64,000 nt of DNA from Thermoclostridium sp036562185 (GTDB lineage Bacteria > Bacillota > Clostridia > DSM-8532): the NCBI GenBank assembly GCA_036562185.1, contig DATCKN010000055.1:68007-132006 (forward strand), in the 5' to 3' direction. Each line of letters opens with the position of its first letter. Position 1 is the first letter of the stretch. Of the stretch, positions 18,794 to 27,207 are shown in pieces. The position numbers and the translations under genes were made by a program. The notes below the pieces were generated by a model. The model did not search any database. It saw only the letters and a list, made by a program, of their open reading frames with translations, and had not been told where the DNA came from.

Positions 18794-19765
18794 ATGAAGA
18801 TACCTATTCATATAATATTATTTGTAGCTGCTTTTGTGATTGCTCTGATATCGGGAGTAATTTTGATACCTTTGCTTAAGAGGATAAAGTTTGGCCAGAC
18901 AATCAGAGACGACGGGCCTAAAACCCATCTCGTCAAACAGGGGATACCTACAATGGGAGGTTTTATATTTCTTATACCACTGGTTATTATTGGAGGATAC
19001 TATGCTATTAACGATAAAAATATGCTGGCTTTGATTTTGAGCACATTGGGGTTCTCCCTGGTCGGATTTGTGGATGATTTTCTGAAAATTAAACGGCATA
19101 ACAAAGACGGGCTGAAGCCAAAGCAAAAAATGCTGGGATTATTGATAGTAGCCGCATGCTTTACAGCATATGTGGTTACAATGACCGATGCATGGGAAAA
19201 AACGGTTATCCCGTTCATAGGGCTGGATAATCCGATGAATGTTCATATAAGCATATTTATACCATTTTGTATTTTCTTGCTCCTTGCATACACCAATGCT
19301 GTAAACTTGACAGACGGTCTGGATGGCCTGGCAGGAAGCGTTACGGTGGTTGTCCTGGTTTTCTTTACTTTGGTGGCAATGCTGAATGACGAGTGGAACA
19401 CCATCAAGCTTTTTTGTGCAATCCTGGCCGGAGGATGCCTTGGGTTTCTCACATTTAATCTGCATCCGGCGAAAGTGTTTATGGGTGATACGGGTTCTTT
19501 GGCTCTTGGGGGTGCGGTTGCCTCTGTGGCGATATTGCTTCAGATGCCTTTTATCCTGGTTATTGCCGGAATGATCTATTTTATTGAAAATATTTCGGTA
19601 ATTCTTCAGGTGGCGTATTTTAAGAAAACAGGAAAAAGGATTTTCAAAATGGCGCCGATTCATCACCATTTTGAGTTAATGGGCTGGAAAGAGACGACGG
19701 TTGTAATTGTTTTTCTTATAGCAACTATTATATTTTGCGCAATAGCTTTTTTGGCTTTGAGGTGA
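18794..19765 (+). CDS. mraY: Phospho-N-acetylmuramoyl-pentapeptide-transferase
   Basis: A 323-aa, ten-TM enzyme that makes lipid I from UDP-MurNAc-pentapeptide and undecaprenyl phosphate. Hallmarks are GGFIFL after GIPTMG, the catalytic FVDDFLK, NLTDGLDGLA, MGDTGSLALGG and the magnesium-binding MAPIHHHFE. Shine-Dalgarno GGGAGG. In most clostridial clusters murD follows mraY; here ftsW starts 2 nt after the mraY stop. Confidence 0.96.
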   Translation: MKIPIHIILFVAAFVIALISGVILIPLLKRIKFGQTIRDDGPKTHLVKQGIPTMGGFIFLIPLVIIGGYYAINDKNMLALILSTLGFSLVGFVDDFLKIKRHNKDGLKPKQKMLGLLIVAACFTAYVVTMTDAWEKTVIPFIGLDNPMNVHISIFIPFCIFLLLAYTNAVNLTDGLDGLAGSVTVVVLVFFTLVAMLNDEWNTIKLFCAILAGGCLGFLTFNLHPAKVFMGDTGSLALGGAVASVAILLQMPFILVIAGMIYFIENISVILQVAYFKKTGKRIFKMAPIHHHFELMGWKETTVVIVFLIATIIFCAIAFLALR

Positions 19766-19767
19766 AC

Positions 19768-20889
19768 ATGAAACGGAGAGATTTTGATTTCTGGATATTT
19801 GTTACAGTATTGTTGCTCCTTGCTTTGGGTGTAAGCATGGTTTACAGTGCAAGTTCATATTATGCCAGCCGTAAATTCGGCAATAAGGAGTATTATCTGA
19901 TAAGACAGCTCATCTGGGCTTCAGTTGGAATTGTTGCAATGCTTGTAGTATCCAGATTAGATTACAGAAGGCTTGCGCAGTTTTCTCCAATCCTCATGCT
20001 TGTAAGTATTATTCTTTTGGTCCTTGTTAGAATTCCCGGAATAGGGAGCAAGGTAAACGGGGCATGGAGATGGTTTAACTTTGGATTTGCATCATTCCAG
20101 CCTTCAGAAATGGCGAAATTGTCGATTATACTGTTCTTTTCATTCAGCCTTTCAAAAAAGAATGATATACTTCAGTATTTTTGGAAGGGGCTTGTGCCTT
20201 ACCTTTTAGTTGTGGGGATTGTTGACGCGCTTTTGATGATACAGCCTCACTTTAGTGCTACTATTCTTGTAACCGGCGTTGCAGTAATAATACTTTTTGC
20301 AGCAGGAGCAAGAATCTGGCATTTTATATTGCTTGCAATACCTGTAATACCCCTGGGCATATATTTTGTCTTGACAGAGGAATACCGCCTGGAAAGATTG
20401 CTTACATTCCTTGATCCTTTTGAAGATCCTACCGATACGGGTTATCAGATTGTAAACTCGCTGTATGCAATTGGATCGGGCGGAATTTTCGGAAAAGGCA
20501 TTGGGCAAAGTGTGCAGAAGCACCTTTATATACCAGAACCGCACACCGATTTTATCTTTTCGGTTGCTGCCGAAGAGTTAGGGTTTATAGGTGCCACTAC
20601 CATCCTGCTATTGTTCCTTGTGCTGATCTGGCGCGGAATCAGAGTTGCAATGCATGCTCCTGATACGCTTGGAAGCCTTATAGCCGTTGGCATGACATCC
20701 TTAATTTCCCTTCAGGTGATAGTAAATGTTGCAGTTGTGACATCTTCAATGCCTGTTACGGGAATGCCCCTGCCGTTCTTCACATACGGGGGAAGCTCGC
20801 TGGCTTTCCTGCTGGTCGGCATAGGGATACTTCTTAACATTTCAAGATCATGCAACAATAAGTACTGTTTGAAAAGAGAGAAATACTGA
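19768..20889 (+). CDS. ftsW: SEDS-family septal peptidoglycan polymerase FtsW/SpoVE
   Basis: A 373-aa ten-TM SEDS protein with GAWRWFNFGFASFQPSEMAK, IQPHFSATIL, AEELGFIG and TGMPLPFFTYGGSS. It polymerises lipid II at the septum with its cognate class B PBP (13656-15857). An upstream in-frame start at 19735 is rejected: the ATG at 19768 has GAGGTGA directly before it. This is the last gene before the antiparallel insert; murG, usually next, is missing. Confidence 0.92.
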   Translation: MKRRDFDFWIFVTVLLLLALGVSMVYSASSYYASRKFGNKEYYLIRQLIWASVGIVAMLVVSRLDYRRLAQFSPILMLVSIILLVLVRIPGIGSKVNGAWRWFNFGFASFQPSEMAKLSIILFFSFSLSKKNDILQYFWKGLVPYLLVVGIVDALLMIQPHFSATILVTGVAVIILFAAGARIWHFILLAIPVIPLGIYFVLTEEYRLERLLTFLDPFEDPTDTGYQIVNSLYAIGSGGIFGKGIGQSVQKHLYIPEPHTDFIFSVAAEELGFIGATTILLLFLVLIWRGIRVAMHAPDTLGSLIAVGMTSLISLQVIVNVAVVTSSMPVTGMPLPFFTYGGSSLAFLLVGIGILLNISRSCNNKYCLKREKY

Positions 20890-20935
20890 TTTTTTGAGGT
20901 TGCCGGAATATAATTTGTTTATTTTCAGCTTGTAA

Positions 20936-21463
20936 TTATATCTTCAATTTATCTGAAATATTCTTTTTCGCTCTCTTATGCCAGGTTCGTATTGTGCTGT
21001 AGTTCTGATTTAAGATAACAGCTGCTTCTCTAAACGACAATTGCTTATAATACCTTAATAATATCAAATCTCTATAGTTATCAGGAAGCTCATTAATAAG
21101 GTTTAACAATTTTTCTTTTTTCTCATTTTCTATTACAATATCATCAGGAACTTCAATGGGATACTATATAATATCAACCACCTCAGATGTGTATGCTACT
21201 TCCCTCTGATATGTTTTTAACAGTCTCATGGCTTCCCTTTTTCCAATTGTAAAAAGCCAGGACCTGGACTTGCTAAAATTATGCAAAGTATCCAGCTTTA
21301 CCAAGGCAATTAACAGAGAGTTTTGTACTACGTCATCAGTTAATGTTTTATTACGTAGTATTGAATATATGAATTTATAAAACTCATTATAAAGAGGTAA
21401 AATCAGGTCATTAAATTGCTGTATATTTTTATCATGTACTTTTTTTATTTTTAAATTTGCCAA
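20936..21463 (-). pseudogene. ECF-type sigma-70 factor interrupted by an in-frame TAG
   Basis: Reading the minus strand from a TTG at 21463 gives 99 residues with sigma region 2 (FYKFIYSILRNKTLTDDVVQNS; SRSWLFTIGKREAMRLLK). The frame then hits TAG at 21166-21164. In exactly the same frame, translation beyond the TAG gives a complete sigma region 4 with helix-turn-helix (INELPDNYRDLILLRYY, LSFREAAVILNQNYSTIRTW) ending in TAA at 20938-20936. A one-codon change would give a normal-sized sigma factor of about 175 aa. It is therefore a recent nonsense pseudogene unless the amber codon is suppressed. It lies antiparallel to the dcw operon. Confidence 0.8.
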
Positions 21464-21661
21464 CTACATCACCCAAATAGTATGGTTTTTGTATTATTTC
21501 ACAAATCCCCTTATACATGAAAAGAGGAGGTTGTAAACATAAATGTGTTAAACAATTCCCCCTAACAGACTCATTCCTTTATTTAATGGAATTATTTCTG
21601 ATTAATATTTCAAATGTTTTAAATTTTTAACTATAAAATATACTGTGATTAGGAATGTGCA

Positions 21662-21829
21662 CTAATCTTCTTCAAAGAATAAACCTATTGCGATCAATAT
21701 TATACCAATAATGCCCATTATGGAACCAAGCCAACCCATGAAATTATTACCACGGTTAGTAATGTGAAGTGCTGCAATTGTTATGCTTCCACTTAAAAGA
21801 AAAAAACCTCCTGCCAATACTGATTTCAT
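21662..21829 (-). CDS. Small membrane protein, 55 aa
   Basis: An ATG at 21829 with GGAGG 5 nt upstream opens a 55-codon frame encoding two hydrophobic helices separated by a short polar turn: an N-terminal MKSVLAGGFFLLSGSIT helix and a C-terminal SIMGIIGIILIAIGLFF helix, ending FEED. The strong ribosome site and protein-like composition make it a real small gene. I do not recognise a function. It sits between the broken sigma gene and the split secreted protein on the same strand, and may be the only intact gene of the insert. Confidence 0.7.
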   Translation of the reverse strand: MKSVLAGGFFLLSGSITIAALHITNRGNNFMGWLGSIMGIIGIILIAIGLFFEED

Positions 21830-21920
21830 ATATCCTCCTTCATTTATAAAGTAAAATTTAATTAATTCTGATAGAATTATTGGAATAACATTTTTGTTTT
21901 CTGGTGGAAAATAGTCCAGA

Positions 21921-21950
21921 AGCAGAAAGAGAGAAAATTCTCTTTCTGCT
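21921..21950 (-). terminator. Perfect 12-bp inverted repeat after the split secreted-protein gene
   Basis: AGCAGAAAGAGA (21921-21932) and TCTCTTTCTGCT (21939-21950) form a perfect hairpin with a 6-nt loop, 12 nt beyond the stop of the minus-strand gene at 21963. No U-run follows on either strand, so it is a transcript-end hairpin or RNA-stability element rather than a textbook intrinsic terminator. Confidence 0.5.
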
Positions 21951-21962
21951 TGGTAAAATCAA

Positions 21963-22839
21963 TTAAGGTTTATATTGCCATAAGCTTTCATCAACTACTT
22001 TTTCAAATTTTTTCTCGGGGTTAACTGTGAAACTTACTCCCCATGGATAGCTGAACGAAACATTTTCCCATAATGATAAGGCTACTGTTTGATGGGCATA
22101 CGTTCCCCAATGATTGATGTTTGACGCTTGATCGGGATGCGAAGGCACACCATCGTACTCTATAGCTCCATATGCAGCTTGTGGTATATAACCTATCGCA
22201 AATGTTCCTGCTACCATACCGAATGGCCAATAATCAGGCGGCATAGGTACAGACATGATGTATGCACTGCCCTCGTTTATTTCAAGCTCATTGAAATCTA
22301 CTGTATCATTGTTATACTTCAATGTTGAATTTAATATTGAAACTCCTCCGGGCCCAGCATATAACGTACATTGTAAATACTCATATACCCAAGCTCCACC
22401 TGCGGAGTTTTCGATAGCTGAACTCATGCTATCCCTGCTGATTCCGACATAATCTGTATAGTTGTTATCCGGCATATCAGTCCATTCATGCTATTTCCTC
22501 ATCAGGATTTTTTGTTTTCTTATTTTCCTCATTCGCTGTTTTTTCTTCCTGCAAATCATCCGATGCGGGATATCTTACTGTTCTGTAAAGTGTTGTGGCA
22601 TTTTTTGCTTTAAGAAACATTCTTTCAGGCATTGCATCAATAAGTTTATCAGAATATCCTGCTTTTTTAAGTTTCATTTTTCCGATTTCAATGTCGCTTA
22701 AACCTTCAATATCATCAATGTCAAGATCTATTTCAATGGTTTTGACTTCATAATCAGTTTCAATTTCTTCAGCATTAATACCTGATAATAGACATAACAG
22801 CAATGCCGCATTTAATGCAAACATTAAAAATTTTTTCAT
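21963..22839 (-). pseudogene. Secreted protein gene, apparently split by a frameshift
   Basis: The 5' part (22839 to 22486, 117 aa) starts at an ATG 6 nt after AGGGG and has a clear signal peptide (KKFLMFALNAALLLCLLSG), then an acidic region and a C-terminus rich in Glu, Lys and Asn that stops at TGA 22488-22486. The 3' part is open in another frame from 22475 to 21963 (170 aa; aromatic-rich, ending SLWQYKP) and has no ribosome site. Removing one G from ATAGCATGAATGG at the junction joins both parts as ...DEEIHEWTDMPDN.... A single-base lesion in one gene of about 290 codons is the simplest reading. I do not recognise the family. If both parts are separate genes, the second lacks a visible start signal. 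Confidence 0.6.
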
Positions 22840-23254
22840 GTTCATCCCCTCACTTATTAATATTATCAGCTTAACCTTATTCAATAAGAGATAGCGTCGG
22901 CTTTAGTTTTCTGCAAATAGTTTACACTACTATTATATAATAATATATACATGAATTTCCATATATAATTTAATCTTTACACAAAAAATTCAGCAAATAT
23001 TTTTCCGAAATAACATTTCTGCCGTATGACAGTTCAGGCAGAGGATGTTTATGTTTTGCGCATGTTCCGGACAAACACGGGTATTTGCTTTTGCTTTATG
23101 TTTCTCCGAACAATAAGCGACAAAGCCTCAAAGTAACAGAATTTTGCGATTCGCATAATATAAACTATGAAAAATCAGGAACTCATTCAACAGACATATC
23201 AACTTATTATATGAGTAACCCCGTGAAGTTTAAAACAAGGCGGAGGTGTTTTTC
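22840..23254. other. Gene-free AT-rich segment upstream of murA
   Basis: This is the right-hand end of the antiparallel insert. It is AT-rich (runs of TATATAATAATATATA near 22935) and contains no frame with a ribosome site on either strand. I find no well-spaced sigma-A promoter for murA, although murA cannot be co-transcribed with ftsW without reading through 2.3 kb of antisense genes. Confidence 0.5.
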
Positions 23255-24514
23255 TTGAACAGGTTTATCATTGAAGGTGGTAACCGTCTGCATGGTGAAT
23301 TAAGGATACCAGGGGCAAAAAATGCTGTTTTGCCAATTCTGGCAGCTACTATTCTTAACCGCGGAACAAGTATAATTAAGAATTGTCCCAATCTTGAAGA
23401 TGTTAAGACAATGCAGGAAATTCTTTCTTCATTAGGTCTTGAAGTACAGCGCGACAAGCAAAGTATCATTGTAAACGGAAAAAATCTTACAGCCAATGAA
23501 ATCCCAGAATCCCTTGCAGGCAAGATGCGCAGTTCAATAGTTCTTATGGGGGCTGTTTTAGGCCGTATCGGAGAAATTTTTATTTCATACCCGGGCGGGT
23601 GTTCAATAGGGCCCAGGCCTATTGACATGCATTTAAGCTCTTTGCGAAAAATGGGAGCAGAAATTGATGATTTATATAAAGGTATATTGCATTGTAAAGT
23701 AAAAAGATTTCAGGGAACTGAAATACTGTTGGATTATCCAAGCGTTGGGGCAACCGAGAATATAATGCTTGCTGCCTGTCTTGCAGAAGGTGAGACGATA
23801 ATCCGGAATGCTGCGAAGGAACCTGAAATTGTGGACCTGCAAAATTTCCTGCAGGCTTTAGGAGTGGAAATATACGGTGCTGGTACAGGGGTTATTCACA
23901 TTACAGGATGCAGGGAAATAGAAAAGGATGTTACATACAGTGTTATTCCGGACAGAATTGTAGCAGGAACATATATGGCATGTGTAGCCGCCACAGGCGG
24001 GGAACTTGTTTTGACCGGGGCTGATTATGAGCCTGTCAGTTCAATTGCCTATTTGCTCAGAAACTGTGGTGTATCCATTGAGCGGCTTGACAGCAAAAAT
24101 ATGAGAATAAAATCCGATCAGAATCTGAAAGCAATTGAAGTGATACGTACTTCTCCATATCCTGGATTCCCTACCGATATGCAGCCACAATTTGTAGCTG
24201 TTCTCTCAAAAGCATCAGGCACCAGTGTAGTTATTGAAACTGTTTTTGAAAACCGCTACGGGTATGTTGAGCAATTAATGCGAATGGGAGCCGATATTAC
24301 TGTCAGGGAAAGAGTGGCGGTTATAAAAGGTGTCAAAAGGCTCACAGGTGCTTTCGTTGATGCCAGTGATTTAAGGGGTGGAGCTGCGTTAACAATTGCT
24401 GCGCTGTCTGCAGAAGGAACAAGTATTATAAATAACGTGATGCACATTGACAGAGGATATGAGGCACTTGAAAAGAGTTTGGGCATGATAGGTGCAAAAA
24501 TCAGGCGTGAATAA
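23255..24514 (+). CDS. murA: UDP-N-acetylglucosamine 1-carboxyvinyltransferase
   Basis: A 419-aa enolpyruvyl transferase for the first committed step of peptidoglycan synthesis. The catalytic loop PGGCSIGPRPID retains the fosfomycin-target Cys. LRIPGAKNAVLPILAA near the start and LRGGAALTIAAL near the end are typical. The TTG at 23255 is chosen over a GTG at 23246 because the GTG overlaps the Shine-Dalgarno CGGAGG, which is 8 nt from the TTG. It resumes the dcw order after the insert. Confidence 0.95.
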   Translation: MNRFIIEGGNRLHGELRIPGAKNAVLPILAATILNRGTSIIKNCPNLEDVKTMQEILSSLGLEVQRDKQSIIVNGKNLTANEIPESLAGKMRSSIVLMGAVLGRIGEIFISYPGGCSIGPRPIDMHLSSLRKMGAEIDDLYKGILHCKVKRFQGTEILLDYPSVGATENIMLAACLAEGETIIRNAAKEPEIVDLQNFLQALGVEIYGAGTGVIHITGCREIEKDVTYSVIPDRIVAGTYMACVAATGGELVLTGADYEPVSSIAYLLRNCGVSIERLDSKNMRIKSDQNLKAIEVIRTSPYPGFPTDMQPQFVAVLSKASGTSVVIETVFENRYGYVEQLMRMGADITVRERVAVIKGVKRLTGAFVDASDLRGGAALTIAALSAEGTSIINNVMHIDRGYEALEKSLGMIGAKIRRE

Positions 24515-24539
24515 ATATTGCCCGCAGAAAGTCCCTTCA

Positions 24540-24568
24540 TTGCAGACATATGAAGTGTGTGTTATAAT
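24540..24568 (+). promoter_or_regulatory. Sigma-A promoter for divIB-sbp-ftsZ
   Basis: TTGCAG (24540-24545), 17-nt spacer, TATAAT (24563-24568), 70 nt before the divIB start and 26 nt after the murA stop. Confidence 0.7.
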
Positions 24569-24638
24569 TTACTTGATTATTCCTGATACATTCCGTTGTT
24601 TTAATCAATTCTTTAACCGGTACGGATAAGGGGTACTA

Positions 24639-25457
24639 ATGAAAAGATCTGGAAAGAGCGATATAGATATATTATTAAGCAGAAAATCCGGCAAAAAGCG
24701 GGGCGTTAAGCTTATACTTGTTTTTATTATTCTCATGGGAAGCCTGGCAGCGGTTTTAATGTTTTCTCCGCTGCTTTTGCTGTCGGATATATATGTTAAT
24801 GAAACAATCAATTATACCGCAGAAGAAATAATTGAAGCATCTGGAATACAAAAGGGAGAGAATGCAATAAATTATCTTGGCGGCAGTTTCTATCATCTTG
24901 TTCATTTGCGCATGGGAATGGCCGAAGAAAATGTCATAAAACTGCCATGGGTTAAGGCTGCAGTAATAAAGTATGTGTTTCCTGACAAAGTTAATATAAC
25001 TGTAACCGAGAGGAATGCAATCGCGTGGATACGCCACTTCGGAAATTATCTGCTTGTGGATGAAGAAGGTTATGTTCTTGAAGTAGCCACAGAACTAGAT
25101 GAAAGCTATCCGGAAATCAGGGGAGTACAGTTGGATAAGTTTGTCCTGGGTGGTAAAATTCAAACAAAGGAGCCTGAAAAGATTTCTGTATTGGTCCAAT
25201 TGCTGCAAAGCCTTAATGCTGTGGATTTGGATGCACCTCAAAAGCTGATTGAAGTTTTGGACTGGGTTGACATTCCTGAAAATAAAGAATTATATTTATC
25301 TCTTGATAACCGTATAACAGCAAAAATTAAAATGGATGATGAATTGATATACAGGCTTTCCTATTTGAAGGAATTATATTACAATTATATTAAGCCTGAA
25401 GAAAGAGGAATGATAGACTTTTTTGATAATAAATATGCACGTTTTGTAGCTGAATGA
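24639..25457 (+). CDS. divIB: FtsQ/DivIB-type cell-division protein with POTRA domain
   Basis: A 272-aa bitopic protein: basic cytoplasmic N-terminus (1-27), one membrane segment (about 28-49), a POTRA domain (about 50-120: LSDIYVNETINYTAEEIIEA, LPWVKAAVIKYVFPDKVNI) and a beta domain including AIAWIRHFGNYLLVDEEG. It scaffolds the FtsL-DivIC complex at the septum. Its position between murA and ftsZ is the usual one. Confidence 0.9.
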   Translation: MKRSGKSDIDILLSRKSGKKRGVKLILVFIILMGSLAAVLMFSPLLLLSDIYVNETINYTAEEIIEASGIQKGENAINYLGGSFYHLVHLRMGMAEENVIKLPWVKAAVIKYVFPDKVNITVTERNAIAWIRHFGNYLLVDEEGYVLEVATELDESYPEIRGVQLDKFVLGGKIQTKEPEKISVLVQLLQSLNAVDLDAPQKLIEVLDWVDIPENKELYLSLDNRITAKIKMDDELIYRLSYLKELYYNYIKPEERGMIDFFDNKYARFVAE

Positions 25458-25489
25458 CTTGCATTAAAACAGGAAAGTGGGGAAAGTCA

Positions 25490-25831
25490 ATGATTCCGTT
25501 ACTTGGTTTAATACTTGGCTTAATAATAGGAATTTTAATTCCTTATAATATTCCGAAAGAATATTCAAACTATGCAGCGGTGGCTATACTTGCCGCGTTG
25601 GATTCAGTTTTCGGCGGCCTTGCAGCTTCAATGAACAACAATTTTAAGATAAAGGTCTTTTTATCGGGTTTTTTCGGAAATTCATTATTGGCCGCATTAT
25701 TGGCGTACATTGGAGACAGACTGGGGATTTCTCTGCATTTAGCCGCAATATTCGCTTTTGGAAACAGAATTTTCCTGAATTTTGGATTAATCCGCAGGAA
25801 GCTTATTGAAAAAAACAGCGAAAATTCCTAG
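25490..25831 (+). CDS. sbp: Small basic membrane protein (DUF1290, Sbp family)
   Basis: A 113-aa, three-TM protein with the DUF1290 features MIPLLGLILGLIIGIL, AAVAILAALDSVFGGL and FAFGNRIFLNFG. The family is found beside ftsZ in many Firmicutes; its biochemical role is not established. The ATG at 25490, with GTGGGG upstream, is preferred to an in-frame start at 25454, which would overlap divIB and add 12 hydrophilic residues. Confidence 0.88.
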   Translation: MIPLLGLILGLIIGILIPYNIPKEYSNYAAVAILAALDSVFGGLAASMNNNFKIKVFLSGFFGNSLLAALLAYIGDRLGISLHLAAIFAFGNRIFLNFGLIRRKLIEKNSENS

Positions 25832-25839
25832 TACCATGC

Positions 25840-25867
25840 TTGATTTTAACGTTCATTAATATATAAT
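25840..25867 (+). promoter_or_regulatory. Candidate sigma-A promoter for ftsZ
   Basis: TTGATT (25840-25845), 16-nt spacer, TATAAT (25862-25867), 68 nt upstream of the ftsZ start. Confidence 0.6.
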
Positions 25868-25935
25868 AAAAAGTAAGAGTATGCATAAGGTTAATTCTTC
25901 ACATAAGATAAGGTAAATTAAAGGGGGATACGGGT

Positions 25936-27024
25936 TTGCTGGAATTTGATATTGATATGGAAAATTTTGCGCGAATTAAAGTCATAGGTGTTGGCGGCGG
26001 CGGCAATAATGCTGTTAACAGAATGATTGATGCCGGCCTTAGAGGGGTGGATTTTATAGCTGTTAATACCGATAAACAGGCGTTGTTTTTATCAAAAGCC
26101 AACACCAAGATACAGATAGGGGACAAGCTTACAAAAGGTCTTGGCGCAGGTGCAAACCCTGACATTGGTGAAAAAGCAGCAAATGAGAGCCGCGATGAAA
26201 TAGCCATGGCAATCAAGGATGCCGATATGGTTTTTGTTACAGCAGGAATGGGCGGTGGCACAGGTACAGGAGGTGCACCGGTAATTGCTCAGATAGCAAA
26301 GGAACTGGGGATTCTTACTGTCGGTGTCGTTACTAAGCCATTTATGTTTGAAGGCAGGAAAAGGATGCAACAGGCAGAGCGCGGTATCGATAATTTAAGG
26401 GCTGTGGTTGATACGCTTGTAACTATACCCAACGACAGGCTTTTACATATTGCTGATAAAAAGACAACAATGCTTGAAGCGTTCAGATTAGCTGATGATG
26501 TACTCCGTCAGGGAGTTCAGGGTATTTCGGATTTGATTGCCGTACCTGGGTTGATCAACCTTGACTTTGCCGATGTGAAAACAATAATGCTTGAACAGGG
26601 TCTTGCTCACATGGGCATAGGAAGAGGAGCAGGTGAAAACAAGGCTGAGGATGCCGCTAAGCAGGCTATTTCAAGCCCGCTTCTTGAAACGTCAATTGAA
26701 GGTGCAAAAGGTGTATTGCTTAATATTACCGGCGGACCTGACCTTGGCCTGCAGGAAGTTAATACTGCTGCTGAACTGATACAGAATTCAGCAGATCCGG
26801 AAGCAACCATAATCTTTGGTGCGGTTATAGACGAGAACCTCAAGGATGAATTAATAATTACAGTTATAGCAACAGGCTTTGATAAAACTCCTGAGTTTAA
26901 AAAACCGGGTAAACTGATAGATGCCAGTGAAGCAAGCGCTGCAGTGAAGAGTCCTGCAAAACCGGCGGAAGACGAGGATGGTCTTGATATTCCAATTTTC
27001 TTAAAGCGCAACAGGTTCAGATAA
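25936..27024 (+). CDS. ftsZ: Cell-division GTPase FtsZ
   Basis: A 362-aa tubulin homologue that forms the Z-ring. The GTP loop GMGGGTGTG lies near residue 100, with IKVIGVGGGGNNAVNRM at the N-terminus and NLDFADVKTIM (T7 loop region) near residue 203. The C-terminal peptide DIPIFLKRNRF is the conserved tail that binds membrane tethers and regulators. The start is a TTG at 25936 behind AAGGGGG. It is the last dcw gene and is followed by a terminator. Confidence 0.97.
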   Translation: MLEFDIDMENFARIKVIGVGGGGNNAVNRMIDAGLRGVDFIAVNTDKQALFLSKANTKIQIGDKLTKGLGAGANPDIGEKAANESRDEIAMAIKDADMVFVTAGMGGGTGTGGAPVIAQIAKELGILTVGVVTKPFMFEGRKRMQQAERGIDNLRAVVDTLVTIPNDRLLHIADKKTTMLEAFRLADDVLRQGVQGISDLIAVPGLINLDFADVKTIMLEQGLAHMGIGRGAGENKAEDAAKQAISSPLLETSIEGAKGVLLNITGGPDLGLQEVNTAAELIQNSADPEATIIFGAVIDENLKDELIITVIATGFDKTPEFKKPGKLIDASEASAAVKSPAKPAEDEDGLDIPIFLKRNRFR

Positions 27025-27067
27025 TAAACAGGTTAAGAATTGTCCCCCAAAATAATGCTTGAAATAT

Positions 27068-27112
27068 ATGCCAGATCAGCTTCAGATGAAGAGGTCTGGC
27101 ATTGTTTGTTTA
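27068..27112 (+). terminator. Terminator of the dcw cluster after ftsZ
   Basis: ATGCCAGATC (27068-27077) pairs with GGTCTGGCAT (27093-27102), followed by TGTTTGTTT. The tail is interrupted but T-rich. Confidence 0.7.
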
Positions 27113-27207
27113 AACAGGTGCGGTACTTGATATGTTATGATATTATATATAGTATAAATTAATATATGTATTAATTTAGCCGGAGTTCCCGAAAAGGAGT
27201 TGCTGTC

